Part shown: positions 56,000-63,932 of the stretch, one piece after another | Layout: each line of letters starts with the position of its first letter | Position numbering within the stretch: position 1 is the first letter of the stretch | Source of the DNA: Mucilaginibacter saanensis | GTDB lineage: Bacteria; Bacteroidota; Bacteroidia; Sphingobacteriales; Sphingobacteriaceae | Direction of reading: 5' to 3' | DNA: 64,000 nucleotides | Assembly (NCBI RefSeq): GCF_014200575.1 | Contig: NZ_JACHBZ010000020.1 | Location: forward strand, 59,549 to 123,548 | The notes under the pieces: model-generated | What the model was told of the DNA's origin: nothing | The model's database searches: none | What the model saw: the letters and a program-made list of their open reading frames with translations, nothing else | Made by a program: the position numbers and the translations under genes

Positions 56000-57652
56000 A
56001 TGGAAGCCTCCTGTACAAGTTATAAAAATACCGGATTTTTTTCGCCAACGGTTGTCGATTACCTCGAAAATCGGGCCGATCTAAAACCTTTCTATGGCCA
56101 TCAGCCTAATATGGCGGGTTTTACCGACCTGTTAAAAGATAAAAAAGTTATTGCCAACAGGGAAATTCTGACGCGTGTATTAACCAGGCAATACGGTATC
56201 GGGGCCGGAAGCCCGGAAGTTGAAAAGTCAGGAAGTAACGAAACTAATACACAATCTACAACCTACAACGTTCAGGCGCCCGTAGCTCAGAATTTACAGC
56301 TTTTAAAGCTCGATAATACCTATACCATTACAACCGGTCATCAACTTAATATATTTGCTGGCCCGTTATATTTCCTTTATAAAATTGCTACGGCTATTAA
56401 GCTGGCACAGCAGTTAACTGCAGCTCATCCTGATAAAAACTTTGTTCCGGTATATTGGATGGCCAGCGAAGATCATGATTTTGCCGAGATCAGCTACACT
56501 AATATTGGTGGTAAAAAAGTGCATTGGTGGTATGAGGCGTCTGGTGCCACAGGTCGTATAAACCCGGATACCATGCGCCAGGCCCTAAATCAGTACAAAG
56601 GTGTTTTAGGGATGGAGGGCCACTCCAAAGAGCTGGGCGAAATTGTTGAAACTGCCTACACCCGCTTTGATAAACTGGCCGATGCCACGCGTTATTTAGT
56701 TAACGCACTCTTTGGTCAATATGGCCTGGTTATTATTGATGCCGATGACCACGAATTTAAACGCCAGTTTGCACCAATTATGCAGCAGGATATTATAAAG
56801 CAAAACAGCTTTAAAAATATTAATGCCACTAATGAGCAATTACAAAAATTAGGAGTACACATACAGGTTAATCCCCGGGAGATAAACTTTTTTTACCTGC
56901 AGGATCAGCTTCGGGAACGTATAGTTTTTGAAGATGATGCATACCAGATAATGAATACCAACACCCGGTTTACCGAAGCCGAATTAAAGCAGGAAATAGC
57001 AACTTACCCGGAGCGCTTTAGCCCTAATGTGGTGATGCGCCCTTTGTATCAGGAATGTATATTGCCCAACATTGCTTATATAGGCGGCGGCGCCGAGGTG
57101 GTGTACTGGCTGGAGTTAAAATCAAACTTTGACTTTTATGACGTGGATTTTCCTATCCTGATTTTGCGTAATTCAGCTTTAGTAGTACGTAAAGAGCAGG
57201 CCGCCAAAATTGAACGCATGGACCTGGATGTTGCAGCTTTATTTAAACAAACTGATGCGTTGCAAACCGAATGGGTAAAGAATCATAGCGAACATCGGTT
57301 GTCTTTAGAAGAGGAATGGCGTGAACTGACCTGCGTTTTTGAAAAAATAAAACTACGTTCCTATAAAATTGATCCCACATTATCACCATCCGCAGCTGCT
57401 GTACAGGCTCGCCTTAAAAATGCTGTTGATAGCCTTGAAAAAAAACTGATCAGAGCCGAAAAACGCAATTACCAGGTAAGGCTTGAGCAGTTATCGGCAG
57501 TTAAAGCGGAGCTCTTTCCTAAAGACAGCCTGCAGGAGCGTACCGAAAACTTTGGTTTGATGTATGTAAAATGGGGCCAATTATTTATTGATGAGCTTGT
57601 ACGCCATTTTGAGCCTCTTGATTTTGAATTTACTATTCTGACGGAAGAGTAG
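56000..57652 (+). CDS. bshC: Bacillithiol biosynthesis cysteine-adding enzyme BshC
   Basis: 550 residues from the ATG at 56000, giving MEASCTSYKNTGFFSPTVVDYL, which matches the family N-terminus. The longer frame from 55952 (TTG) adds 16 residues translated from spacer repeats (an AAATTCGAAA-type word), so I reject it. Signature parts are TTGHQLNIFAGPLYFLYKIATAIKLA, VYWMASEDHDFAE and GLVIIDADDHEFKRQF. BshC adds cysteine to GlcN-malate to form bacillithiol, the glutathione substitute used by Bacteroidota. bshA and bshB are not in the window. Confidence 0.94.
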   Translation: MEASCTSYKNTGFFSPTVVDYLENRADLKPFYGHQPNMAGFTDLLKDKKVIANREILTRVLTRQYGIGAGSPEVEKSGSNETNTQSTTYNVQAPVAQNLQLLKLDNTYTITTGHQLNIFAGPLYFLYKIATAIKLAQQLTAAHPDKNFVPVYWMASEDHDFAEISYTNIGGKKVHWWYEASGATGRINPDTMRQALNQYKGVLGMEGHSKELGEIVETAYTRFDKLADATRYLVNALFGQYGLVIIDADDHEFKRQFAPIMQQDIIKQNSFKNINATNEQLQKLGVHIQVNPREINFFYLQDQLRERIVFEDDAYQIMNTNTRFTEAELKQEIATYPERFSPNVVMRPLYQECILPNIAYIGGGAEVVYWLELKSNFDFYDVDFPILILRNSALVVRKEQAAKIERMDLDVAALFKQTDALQTEWVKNHSEHRLSLEEEWRELTCVFEKIKLRSYKIDPTLSPSAAAVQARLKNAVDSLEKKLIRAEKRNYQVRLEQLSAVKAELFPKDSLQERTENFGLMYVKWGQLFIDELVRHFEPLDFEFTILTEE

Positions 57653-57670
57653 GCCCTCATCTTTAATAAT

Positions 57671-57763
57671 TATGTTATTGCGAGCGCAGCGCGGTAATCG
57701 CGAACTATGCAGATCTGATTTGTACAGTTCGCGATTGCTTCGTCGTTCCTCCTCGCAATGACA
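57671..57763. repeat. REP-like inverted repeat, family A copy 6
   Basis: Left part ATTGCGAGCGCAGCGCGGTAATCGCGAAC and right part GTTCGCGATTGCTTCGTCGTTCCTCCTCGCAAT pair extensively over two segments, with a short loop. A duplicated inner word (TCGT/CGTC) gives an offset. It separates bshC and surE. Confidence 0.85.
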
Positions 57764-57827
57764 TGATTGATACAGATCCCCTTTTTTTATTCCCCTACAC
57801 CAATCAAAATATAAGTAATTTCGCATA

Positions 57828-58601
57828 ATGAAAACAGCGAAACCAACTATACTTGTTGTAAACGACGATGGGATAACGGCCCCCGGTATAAAAGCTCTAA
57901 TAGATGCCATGAGCGAGATTGGCAGGGTAGTGGTGGTTGCGCCAGATAGTCCTCAATCGGGAATGGGGCATGCCATCACTATTGGCAAACCGTTGCGTTT
58001 AGACAAAGTAGAAATATACGAGGGGATTGAAATGTACCGTTGCTCTGGTACTCCGGTTGATTGTGTAAAGCTGGCAGTAAACAAGATATTCAAAGGCGAA
58101 AAGCCTGACCTTTGTGTATCGGGTATTAATCATGGTTTAAATAACTCCATCAATGTTTTATACTCAGGCACTATGTCAGCCGCTGTTGAAGGCGCAATTG
58201 AAAGTATTCCGTCAATCGGCTTTTCACTGGATGATTATACGTTGCAGGCTGACTTTAGTCATTGCATCAAATATGTGAAAGAGCTGGCGCTGCAGGTATT
58301 GGAAAATGGTTTACCGCCAGCTACCTTGCTCAATGTAAACTTTCCCAATACTCCTCATATAAAAGGGATCAAAATATGCCGGCAGGCAGCTGCTAAGTGG
58401 GCCGAAGAGTTTGATGAAAGGATAGATCCGCATAAACGACCATATTATTGGTTAACCGGCGTATTTCAGCTGAATGATGGCGGCGAAGATACTGACGTTT
58501 GGGCATTAGAACGTAACTATGCATCAGTTGTACCTGTACAGTTTGATATGACCGCCCACCACGCCATCCCAATTTTAAATAACTGGAAATTTAATGTCTA
58601 A
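57828..58601 (+). CDS. surE: 5'/3'-nucleotidase SurE
   Basis: 257 residues. The metal-binding start ILVVNDDGITAPGI (Asp13, Asp14) is followed by VAPDSPQSGMGHAIT and SGINHGLNNSINVLYSGTMSAAVEGAIESIPSIGFS. It dephosphorylates nucleoside monophosphates and short polyphosphate. It overlaps the next gene by 8 bp. The surE-lpxB neighbourhood is conserved in many Bacteroidota, as I recall. Confidence 0.96.
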   Translation: MKTAKPTILVVNDDGITAPGIKALIDAMSEIGRVVVVAPDSPQSGMGHAITIGKPLRLDKVEIYEGIEMYRCSGTPVDCVKLAVNKIFKGEKPDLCVSGINHGLNNSINVLYSGTMSAAVEGAIESIPSIGFSLDDYTLQADFSHCIKYVKELALQVLENGLPPATLLNVNFPNTPHIKGIKICRQAAAKWAEEFDERIDPHKRPYYWLTGVFQLNDGGEDTDVWALERNYASVVPVQFDMTAHHAIPILNNWKFNV

Positions 58602-58863
58602 ATATAACAGCGTGGTAGCCGGAATAATAGCTGGTTCAATATTGCCAGCCATTAGCCTGTTTGTTTTTTTGTACCTGTTAAAAGGTAGCTTTTTAATATT
58701 TAATAAGCCGGGCGTGCCTTATCTGGTAGCTACCGGCTTAAACCTTTTTATTATTAGGTACTGTGCAAAAAAGAGATTAGATAAAACTACTATGGGGATG
58801 GTGTTAGTCACCTTTGTATTTATGCTGGCCATATTTATATTTAAATTGCAACCTATACGATGA
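58594..58863 (+). CDS. Small three-helix membrane protein
   Basis: 89 residues, three predicted helices: VVAGIIAGSILPAISLFVFLYLL, YLVATGLNLFIIRYCA and MGMVLVTFVFMLAIFIF, ending QPIR. It overlaps both surE (8 bp) and lpxB (4 bp), so all three are translationally coupled. The family is not recognised; given its place it may serve envelope lipid synthesis. Confidence 0.85.
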   Translation: MSKYNSVVAGIIAGSILPAISLFVFLYLLKGSFLIFNKPGVPYLVATGLNLFIIRYCAKKRLDKTTMGMVLVTFVFMLAIFIFKLQPIR

Positions 58864-59972
58864 GATATTACCTGGTAGCCGGTGAAGCTTCGGGCGATTT
58901 GCATGGAGCCAACCTGATGAAAGCCCTTAAAGTATTTGATACCAATGCCGAGTTCAGGTTTTTTGGCGGCAACTTGATGGAGGCCGAAGGCGGTACGCTG
59001 GTAAAACATTATGCCGATATGGCCTACATGGGCCTTGTGGAGGTAATCGTAAATCTGCCTGCTATTTTAAAGAACCTGAAACAATGCAAGCAGGACATCA
59101 ATAACTGGCAGCCCGATGTTTTGGTACTTATTGATTTTCCTGGCTTTAATTTAAAGGTTGCGGCTTATGCAAAAAGTATAGGTTTGCCGGTAAATTATTA
59201 TATATCGCCAAAGGTGTGGGCCTGGAATCAGAAAAGGGTTCTGAAAATCAAAAAGATAGTTGATTATTTGTTTTGCATACTGCCATTCGAGGTTGATTTT
59301 TATAAAAGCTGGGGCATGGAGGTTGACTATGTCGGTAATCCCCTGCTTGATGCAGTAGCCGCCTTTGAACCAGAGCCTGATTTTTTGCAACGGCATCAGC
59401 TTGCAGGCAAAAAGATCATCGCCCTGCTTCCTGGTAGCCGTAAGCAGGAAATTAATCACCTGTTACCGCAAATGCTGGGTGTTGCGGGCCATTTTCCTGA
59501 TCATCAGCTCGTAATAGCCGGAGCTCCATCATTTAACCAGGAATATTACAACCAGTTTTTAGCAGATAAAAGCATACCAGTACTTTTTAACGCAACCTAT
59601 AACTTGTTGAGCCATGCAGATGCGGCTGTAGTAGCCTCAGGAACGGCCACGCTTGAAACAGCCTTGTTCAACGTGCCCCAGGTGGTGGTTTATAAAGGCA
59701 ATCCGCTTACAATAGCAGTAGCACGCATAGTTGTGAAACTGGATTTTATATCCCTTGTTAATCTCATTATGAACCGCGGGGTAGTAAAGGAGTTGATTCA
59801 GGAAGATTGCACATCAGCTAAGATCATTGCTGAACTGGATCTTATCATCAATAACAGGATATACCGGGAAGATATGCTGAAAGGCTATGATGAGCTTGAT
59901 GAGCGCATGGGGCAACCGGGAGCTTCTGCCAAAACTGCCGCTTTGATAGTTAAATACGCCACTAACAAATAA
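58860..59972 (+). CDS. lpxB: Lipid-A-disaccharide synthase
   Basis: 370-residue glycosyltransferase joining UDP-diacylglucosamine and lipid X in lipid A synthesis. Conserved VAGEASGDLHGANLMKAL (residues 6-23), INYYISPKVWAWNQKRVLKIKK, LLPGSRKQEI and the C-terminal VVASGTATLETAL are visible. It starts four bases before the stop of the small membrane gene, so translation is coupled. Confidence 0.96.
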   Translation: MRYYLVAGEASGDLHGANLMKALKVFDTNAEFRFFGGNLMEAEGGTLVKHYADMAYMGLVEVIVNLPAILKNLKQCKQDINNWQPDVLVLIDFPGFNLKVAAYAKSIGLPVNYYISPKVWAWNQKRVLKIKKIVDYLFCILPFEVDFYKSWGMEVDYVGNPLLDAVAAFEPEPDFLQRHQLAGKKIIALLPGSRKQEINHLLPQMLGVAGHFPDHQLVIAGAPSFNQEYYNQFLADKSIPVLFNATYNLLSHADAAVVASGTATLETALFNVPQVVVYKGNPLTIAVARIVVKLDFISLVNLIMNRGVVKELIQEDCTSAKIIAELDLIINNRIYREDMLKGYDELDERMGQPGASAKTAALIVKYATNK

Positions 59973-60000
59973 AGCCCTGTTTTAACAGGGCTTTATTTGT
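59965..60000. terminator. Perfect palindromic terminator of lpxB
   Basis: 17-bp arms ACAAATAAAGCCCTGTT / AACAGGGCTTTATTTGT with a two-base centre. The left arm includes the lpxB stop codon. With A- and T-rich flanks it also faces the minus-strand small genes on the right. Confidence 0.95.
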
Positions 60001-60055
60001 TTCATAGGGTGAGGTGATGTTTTAAATTTTTGTAGGTAGATGTGTAATATGTTGA

Positions 60056-60217
60056 TCAGGCTGCTGACAGTGTTTGTTGCGCAGAAGGCTGTTGATTGAT
60101 GTTCATAATTTTATTTTTCGCTCTGAAGTTTTTAAGATCTTCCGATAAAAGGTTTTTCAATTCGGTGTCAAAGCGGGCAACTAATTTACTTGTTGATGGT
60201 GTTTTATAGGTTTTCAT
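60056..60217 (-). CDS. Small basic protein, paralog A
   Basis: 53 residues: MKTYKTPSTSKLVARFDTEL then KNLLSEDLKNFRAKN and a Gln/Ser/Ala-rich tail. The first 34 residues match the neighbouring 42-residue ORF at 22 positions (shared core PSxSKLVAxFDxxLKN and DLKN). The paralog supports this being a real gene rather than noise. No signal peptide or helix-turn-helix is obvious; one amphipathic helix (LVARFDTELKNLLSEDLKNF) is likely. The leader contains CTACCTACAAAAA, repeated after the gene. Confidence 0.72.
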   Translation of the reverse strand: MKTYKTPSTSKLVARFDTELKNLLSEDLKNFRAKNKIMNINQQPSAQQTLSAA

Positions 60218-60253
60218 AGGTAGATGTTTTTGTAGGTAAGCGTATATTATATA

Positions 60254-60382
60254 TTAGGCTGCGCTCGGTAAAAATTGAGTTTTAGCTTTTAAGTTCTTCA
60301 GGTCGCTCATGATAATGTTTTTTAATTGGTTATCAAAGCTTGCAACTAACTTGCTGATTGATGGTTTTTTTGTGGTTTTCAT
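60254..60382 (-). CDS. Small basic protein, paralog B
   Basis: 42 residues: MKTTKKPSISKLVASFDNQL then KNIIMSDLKNLKAKTQFLPSAA. A duplicate of the gene at 60056-60217, shorter by 11 residues at the C-terminus. Same strand, 36 bp upstream of it. Conserved amino acids with divergent DNA in between argue for selection on the protein. Function is unknown. Confidence 0.72.
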   Translation of the reverse strand: MKTTKKPSISKLVASFDNQLKNIIMSDLKNLKAKTQFLPSAA

Positions 60383-60412
60383 AGTTTTAGTTTTTTGTAT
60401 ATTTTAAATGTC

Positions 60413-60586
60413 TTAATCGTTCTTTTTAGTTTCCTCGTTTTCGGTGAGGTTATCTTTCCGTCGTTTGGCTTCTTTATATTGCCTTAATATCTGTTCCTTA
60501 TCTCGCTCGTCCGAGGTCTTTGTAGGCTCTACCGGATTTTCCCATTCCTTTTCGTCTTCCTTAACCGTTTTCTTTATAGTTTTCAT
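60413..60586 (-). CDS. Small highly charged protein
   Basis: 57 residues: MKTIKKTVKEDEKEWENPVE followed by a Lys/Glu/Arg-rich helix (DERDKEQILRQYKEAKRRKDN). It shares only the MKT-x-K start with the two paralogs downstream. The opposite strand gives a cysteine/serine-rich frame that I regard as the shadow. It is the first of three small genes in one direction; the spacers are 30 and 36 bp, so an operon is likely. Confidence 0.62.
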   Translation of the reverse strand: MKTIKKTVKEDEKEWENPVEPTKTSDERDKEQILRQYKEAKRRKDNLTENEETKKND

Positions 60587-60803
60587 AACAGTTACGTTTG
60601 ATAGCTACTATTCCAAATCAATGCCAAAAAATTAATTAAGAGGAAAAAAAGTCAGTAAAGTTTTCGGATTTTTTTACAATAGTATGTAAGGGCCTGTTTT
60701 TAAAGGTTTTTGTACCAAATAAAAATTTGGTTTTTTTATACAGCTGTGTAATGTTTTATGGAAGAGTGGTGTACAAAGCGGTCAATTATTGAAGTGTAGT
60801 ATG

Positions 60804-62000
60804 CTAAATCCGTACATTTTTCCGGTAATTAAATAGGTGTGCAGCTAGCGCAACCATAGCAAAGCCGCCGCCTATAGCACATACTCCGTTCCATTGGTAG
60901 TTTTTCCAGAGCAAACTGGCTAAAAACGTTCCGGAGGCACCGCCTATAAAATAAGACACCATGTATACTGTATTTAAACGGTTACGCGCCTCGGGGATCA
61001 ATGCAAAAATGATGGACTGGTTGGATATGTGTGTGGCTTGAACACCCATGTCCAATATAATTACACCTATAATTAACCCGGCTATACTGTGGCTTGAATA
61101 GTAAAAGATAATATAGGAGATAACTACTAATAATAAAGTGTAGCCCGATAATTTGTAGGAGTCCATTTTGTCGCTCAGTCTGCCCATTAATCCTGCTGCG
61201 AGCGCTCCAAATGCACCAACCAGGCCAAATGCCCCGGCAGCGGCGCTACCTTCGTTAAACTGGGGTTGTTTTAGTAGAAATACCAATGTGGTCCAAAAGG
61301 CACTGAATCCTGCAAAGCATAAACCTCCTCTGAACGCCGCCATGCGTAGTTTAGGTTGTGTTTTAATAAGGTGGATCAGTGATTTCATAAGGCTTTTATA
61401 ATTGCCTTTGTAATCGGGCTCAACCTCCGGTAAAAAGAAAAATATCATTATCCACATCAATAACATTAGGCCGGTAGCTATATAATACATTGATCGCCAG
61501 CCAAAATGCTGCCCAATAAAGCCACTTAGGGTGCGGGAAAGTAATATGCCTATTAAAAGACCGCTCATAACAACCCCTAACTTTTTGCCACGCTCATGTG
61601 CGTTTGCCAGATGTGCCGCCATTGGTATAAGCAGTTGTGGAATTATTGATGACAGGCCGAGTAAAAAACCAGCTATAGTCAATATAATAATAGAAGGTGC
61701 AATGGCGCTAATTAACAGCGAAAATATAATAAGCGCAAAATCAAGGAGGATAAGCCGTTTGCGCTTCACCATATCAGCCAAAGGGACAATAAACAATAAG
61801 CCGCTGGCATAACCAATTTGTGTAAACAGGGACAATTGCTGTGCTTTTTTATCGGTTATATTAAATGTGTGTGCAATATCGGCCAGTAAAGGCTGACTGT
61901 AGTATATATTGGCCACCACCAGTCCGGTTGCTACGGTCATGATCCATAACGTCAACTGGGTTAAATGAGGGTGGTTTTTAGAAGGAGGAGTAGCAGTCAT
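60804..62000 (-). CDS. MFS family exporter
   Basis: 398 residues from ATG 62000 (the upstream ATG at 62036 gives 12 extra residues with no conservation I can see). Twelve helices are predicted. The loop between helices 2 and 3 has PLADMVKRKRLILLD, the MFS motif A equivalent, and GRLSDKMDSYKLSGY in the second half. Resembles AraJ/YdhP-type exporters (start NIYYSQPLLADIAHTF). Substrate is unknown. Confidence 0.88.
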   Translation of the reverse strand: MTATPPSKNHPHLTQLTLWIMTVATGLVVANIYYSQPLLADIAHTFNITDKKAQQLSLFTQIGYASGLLFIVPLADMVKRKRLILLDFALIIFSLLISAIAPSIIILTIAGFLLGLSSIIPQLLIPMAAHLANAHERGKKLGVVMSGLLIGILLSRTLSGFIGQHFGWRSMYYIATGLMLLMWIMIFFFLPEVEPDYKGNYKSLMKSLIHLIKTQPKLRMAAFRGGLCFAGFSAFWTTLVFLLKQPQFNEGSAAAGAFGLVGAFGALAAGLMGRLSDKMDSYKLSGYTLLLVVISYIIFYYSSHSIAGLIIGVIILDMGVQATHISNQSIIFALIPEARNRLNTVYMVSYFIGGASGTFLASLLWKNYQWNGVCAIGGGFAMVALAAHLFNYRKNVRI

Positions 62001-62370
62001 TATTTGAATAAATAAAATCTGCTGCAAAAGTGACAAAGCATTTTTAAAATGAAGCCTGTTTAAGGTAATTTTTATCTCATAATAAACAATAAGATCAAAA
62101 TTCAGGAGTTCTATATTTTAACAAATTGAAAGTGTTTGTGTGTTTTTTTTAATTTTATTGTTAATTGTGGCGTTGTTTTAGTCAGAAAATTTAATTTTTA
62201 TATTGTTTTATTCTGTTTTGGGATTTAAATTCTGATTTATTTGTTTTTTATCTCGTGTTTTCTATCTGAAATTAGTAAATATTAAATTTTTATGGTAATA
62301 AAATGATTTAATGAAATAATTTAATTGTAAAAATGTTATTTATGTATATTTTTCAATAAATATTAAAAAA
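62001..62370. other. Very AT-rich gene-free region
   Basis: About 370 bp, mostly T- and A-runs, no ORF of note on either strand, no tRNA. It lies between the MFS gene and a candidate promoter at 62371. AT content looks much higher than the window average, compatible with an upstream activating region or with foreign DNA. Confidence 0.6.
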
Positions 62371-62404
62371 TTGTCACATTATTAAAAATTAATTGGTATT
62401 TTTG
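62371..62404 (+). promoter_or_regulatory. Predicted promoter without a downstream gene
   Basis: TTG at 62371-62373, a 23-base spacer and the exact -7 box TATTTTTG at 62397-62404. This fits the Bacteroidota TTG-N17-23-TAnnTTTG consensus. No gene follows; the transcript would run to the hairpin at 62552-62586. Confidence 0.55.
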
Positions 62405-62410
62405 AGAATC

Positions 62411-62586
62411 AAATAAAGAATGTGACTGTGTTTGATAAATGTTACAAAAAAATTACAAAATAAAATTGGTGTATTTGAAAACTTAGTGTTACTTTTACAC
62501 CATAATAAAAACACAAAAAAGTCTTCTCATAATTTAGGTTTATAATTGGTTAGTAAAGGCCCCTGCCCATCAGGGGCTTTACTTGT
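62411..62586 (+). ncRNA. Candidate small RNA or leader remnant
   Basis: Inferred from a consensus promoter on the left and a terminator on the right, about 175 nt apart, with no coding frame apart from a 15-codon one starting at ATG within GATAAATGTTACAAAAA (MLQKNYKIKLVYLKT). A transcript is therefore plausible but not shown; the internal sequence is AT-rich and shows no strong structure besides the 3' hairpin. Confidence 0.35.
62552..62586 (+). terminator. Terminator hairpin without an obvious upstream gene
   Basis: Arms AGTAAAGGCCCCTG / CAGGGGCTTTACT (one bulged G) around CCCAT, followed by TGTTT. It could end the candidate RNA above. The last upstream + strand gene is lpxB, which already has its own terminator. 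Confidence 0.8.
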
Positions 62587-62730
62587 TTAAAAGAGTTTTA
62601 CATGCTTGACTAATTTCCCGGAAATAATAAAAATAGGTGTTAAACAGATACTATAAAAGCTCACTTCTTATTTGAAAAAGAGGAAAATAACGCCTGGGAT
62701 GCTTACGTGAAAATATTTTTTAATATAAAC

Positions 62731-62760
62731 TTGCTCTAATAGTCGAATTGCATATATTTG
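62731..62760 (+). promoter_or_regulatory. Promoter of the interrupted tRNA-Ala gene
   Basis: TTG at 62731-62733, 19-base spacer and exact -7 box TATATTTG at 62753-62760; the first tRNA base is 13 bp further on. The promoter seems intact, so transcription should run into the element that follows. Confidence 0.75.
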
Positions 62761-62769
62761 CAATCCAAA

Positions 62770-62813
<44 letters not shown>

Positions 62814-62940
62814 TTACCCCAAACCACTCTCACTGCATCTAAATCAACTTTTTCAATCAATTCTATTCTTTTCACGTGCAAATTGCGTGCAATCTGATCT
62901 TTGTTAAAGATTCTGTTAATTAATACAAAAATAAGATTTA

Positions 62941-63399
62941 TTATAAGATGCCTTCATCAGCAAATGAATAGTAACTATCTGTTGTTATTATGATGTGATC
63001 TAACACCTGAATATCTAAAACCTTCCCAGCCTCTTTTATTCTTCGTGTCATATTTAAATCTTGCTCACTCGGCTGAATGTTACCCGATGGGTGGTTATGT
63101 GCTAAGATCACATTATGAGCACAGCTTAGTAAAGCTGATGCAAAGACTAGTTTTAAATCTACAAAGCAACCTGCCATTCCTCCTGTACTCACCGTATAAA
63201 TACCAAGTACCTTATTCGACCTACTTAGTAATATCAATTTAAATTGTTCTATAAACTCAATATTACCTTTATCCCAAGACGATAACAGTAACTTGTAAGC
63301 TTGCCTACCCGTTTCTACCTTAGGTCTGTGTTGAGCCTTAATAACTGGCCAGTAGGTCAACTGAATTTCGGCGCATTGAAGCATGTTTTGCATTTCCAT
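62941..63399 (-). CDS. RadC/JAB-domain protein of an integrated element
   Basis: 152 residues comprising only the JAB/MPN-type domain of RadC: GRQAYKLLLSSWDKGNIEF, then SRSNKVLGIYTVSTGG, LAHNHPSGNIQPSEQD (the His-x-His ... Asp zinc set) and IQVLDHIIITTDSYYSFADEGIL. The N-terminal helix-hairpin-helix of full RadC is missing. Short RadC copies are frequent on Bacteroidota conjugative elements and islands; the biochemical role is unknown. ATG start at 63399. Confidence 0.88.
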   Translation of the reverse strand: MEMQNMLQCAEIQLTYWPVIKAQHRPKVETGRQAYKLLLSSWDKGNIEFIEQFKLILLSRSNKVLGIYTVSTGGMAGCFVDLKLVFASALLSCAHNVILAHNHPSGNIQPSEQDLNMTRRIKEAGKVLDIQVLDHIIITTDSYYSFADEGIL

Positions 63400-63736
63400 A
63401 ATCTTAATTGTTAAGTGAATAAATAATTATGGGGCCCAACAAGTGCAAGGCTGAATTAAATGCAAGGAGGAACGGAATAAATGTAAGGTAATGCGCAGGG
63501 TTGTGTTTATGCCGGAAATTCCTTGCCTTGTATTCCAGGCTCACACTTAACTTTGCCGAATAATTATTATCTCACTCCTTCGATTTCTTTTTATAAATTA
63601 AGAATGAACCGATTACACAGGCAGAAAAAGACAGTAAAATATCTGTGTATAACCCCTGAAAATCCACTGTCTTTGTGATAACTATTTCTCTATAACAGAA
63701 TAATTATTCATAACGAGATTTAAAATCCCGATTCGA
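63400..63736. other. Gene-poor region of the element
   Basis: No ORF of note. It contains direct repeats of a GCAAGG/GTAAGG word (for example AAGTGCAAGGCTGAATTAAATGCAAGGAGG at about 63440). The repeats are close to the radC start and may be control elements or protein-binding sites. Otherwise I see nothing in it. Confidence 0.4.
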
Positions 63737-63932
63737 TTAATCTATCTCATTCTTAAATATTAAGAAGAACCTTTTTAATATCATTAAGAGCACTAATAAA
63801 AACTCTACCACTAAACTAATGGCAATTACATTAGTGATGGCTAAATAAACACATTTGACTAGGCTGAAATTTAAATTAGATTTTAATATATCAATGATTA
63901 TCAGAGTGGAGATTCTGATGAACCAGACCACC
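63737..63932 (-). pseudogene. Possible 5'-truncated small membrane protein
   Basis: An open frame on the minus strand ends at 63737. It encodes SLVKCVYLAITNVIAISLVVEFLLVLLMILKRFFLIFKNEID, two hydrophobic helices with basic flanks, but has no ATG in its front part. The frame opens inside the 20-bp repeat array. One reading is a gene that lost its start when the repeat-bearing element inserted; chance is the other. Confidence 0.25.

Noticed and set aside
60444..60635. 63-codon + strand ORF opposite the small charged protein
   Set aside because: Cys/Ser/Phe-rich composition typical of an antisense shadow of a Lys/Glu-rich frame.
62814..62940. Group I intron in the tRNA anticodon region
   Set aside because: The break is two bases into the 3' stem and not in the loop, no intron core motifs were seen, and the 3' half of the tRNA is not found downstream in the window.
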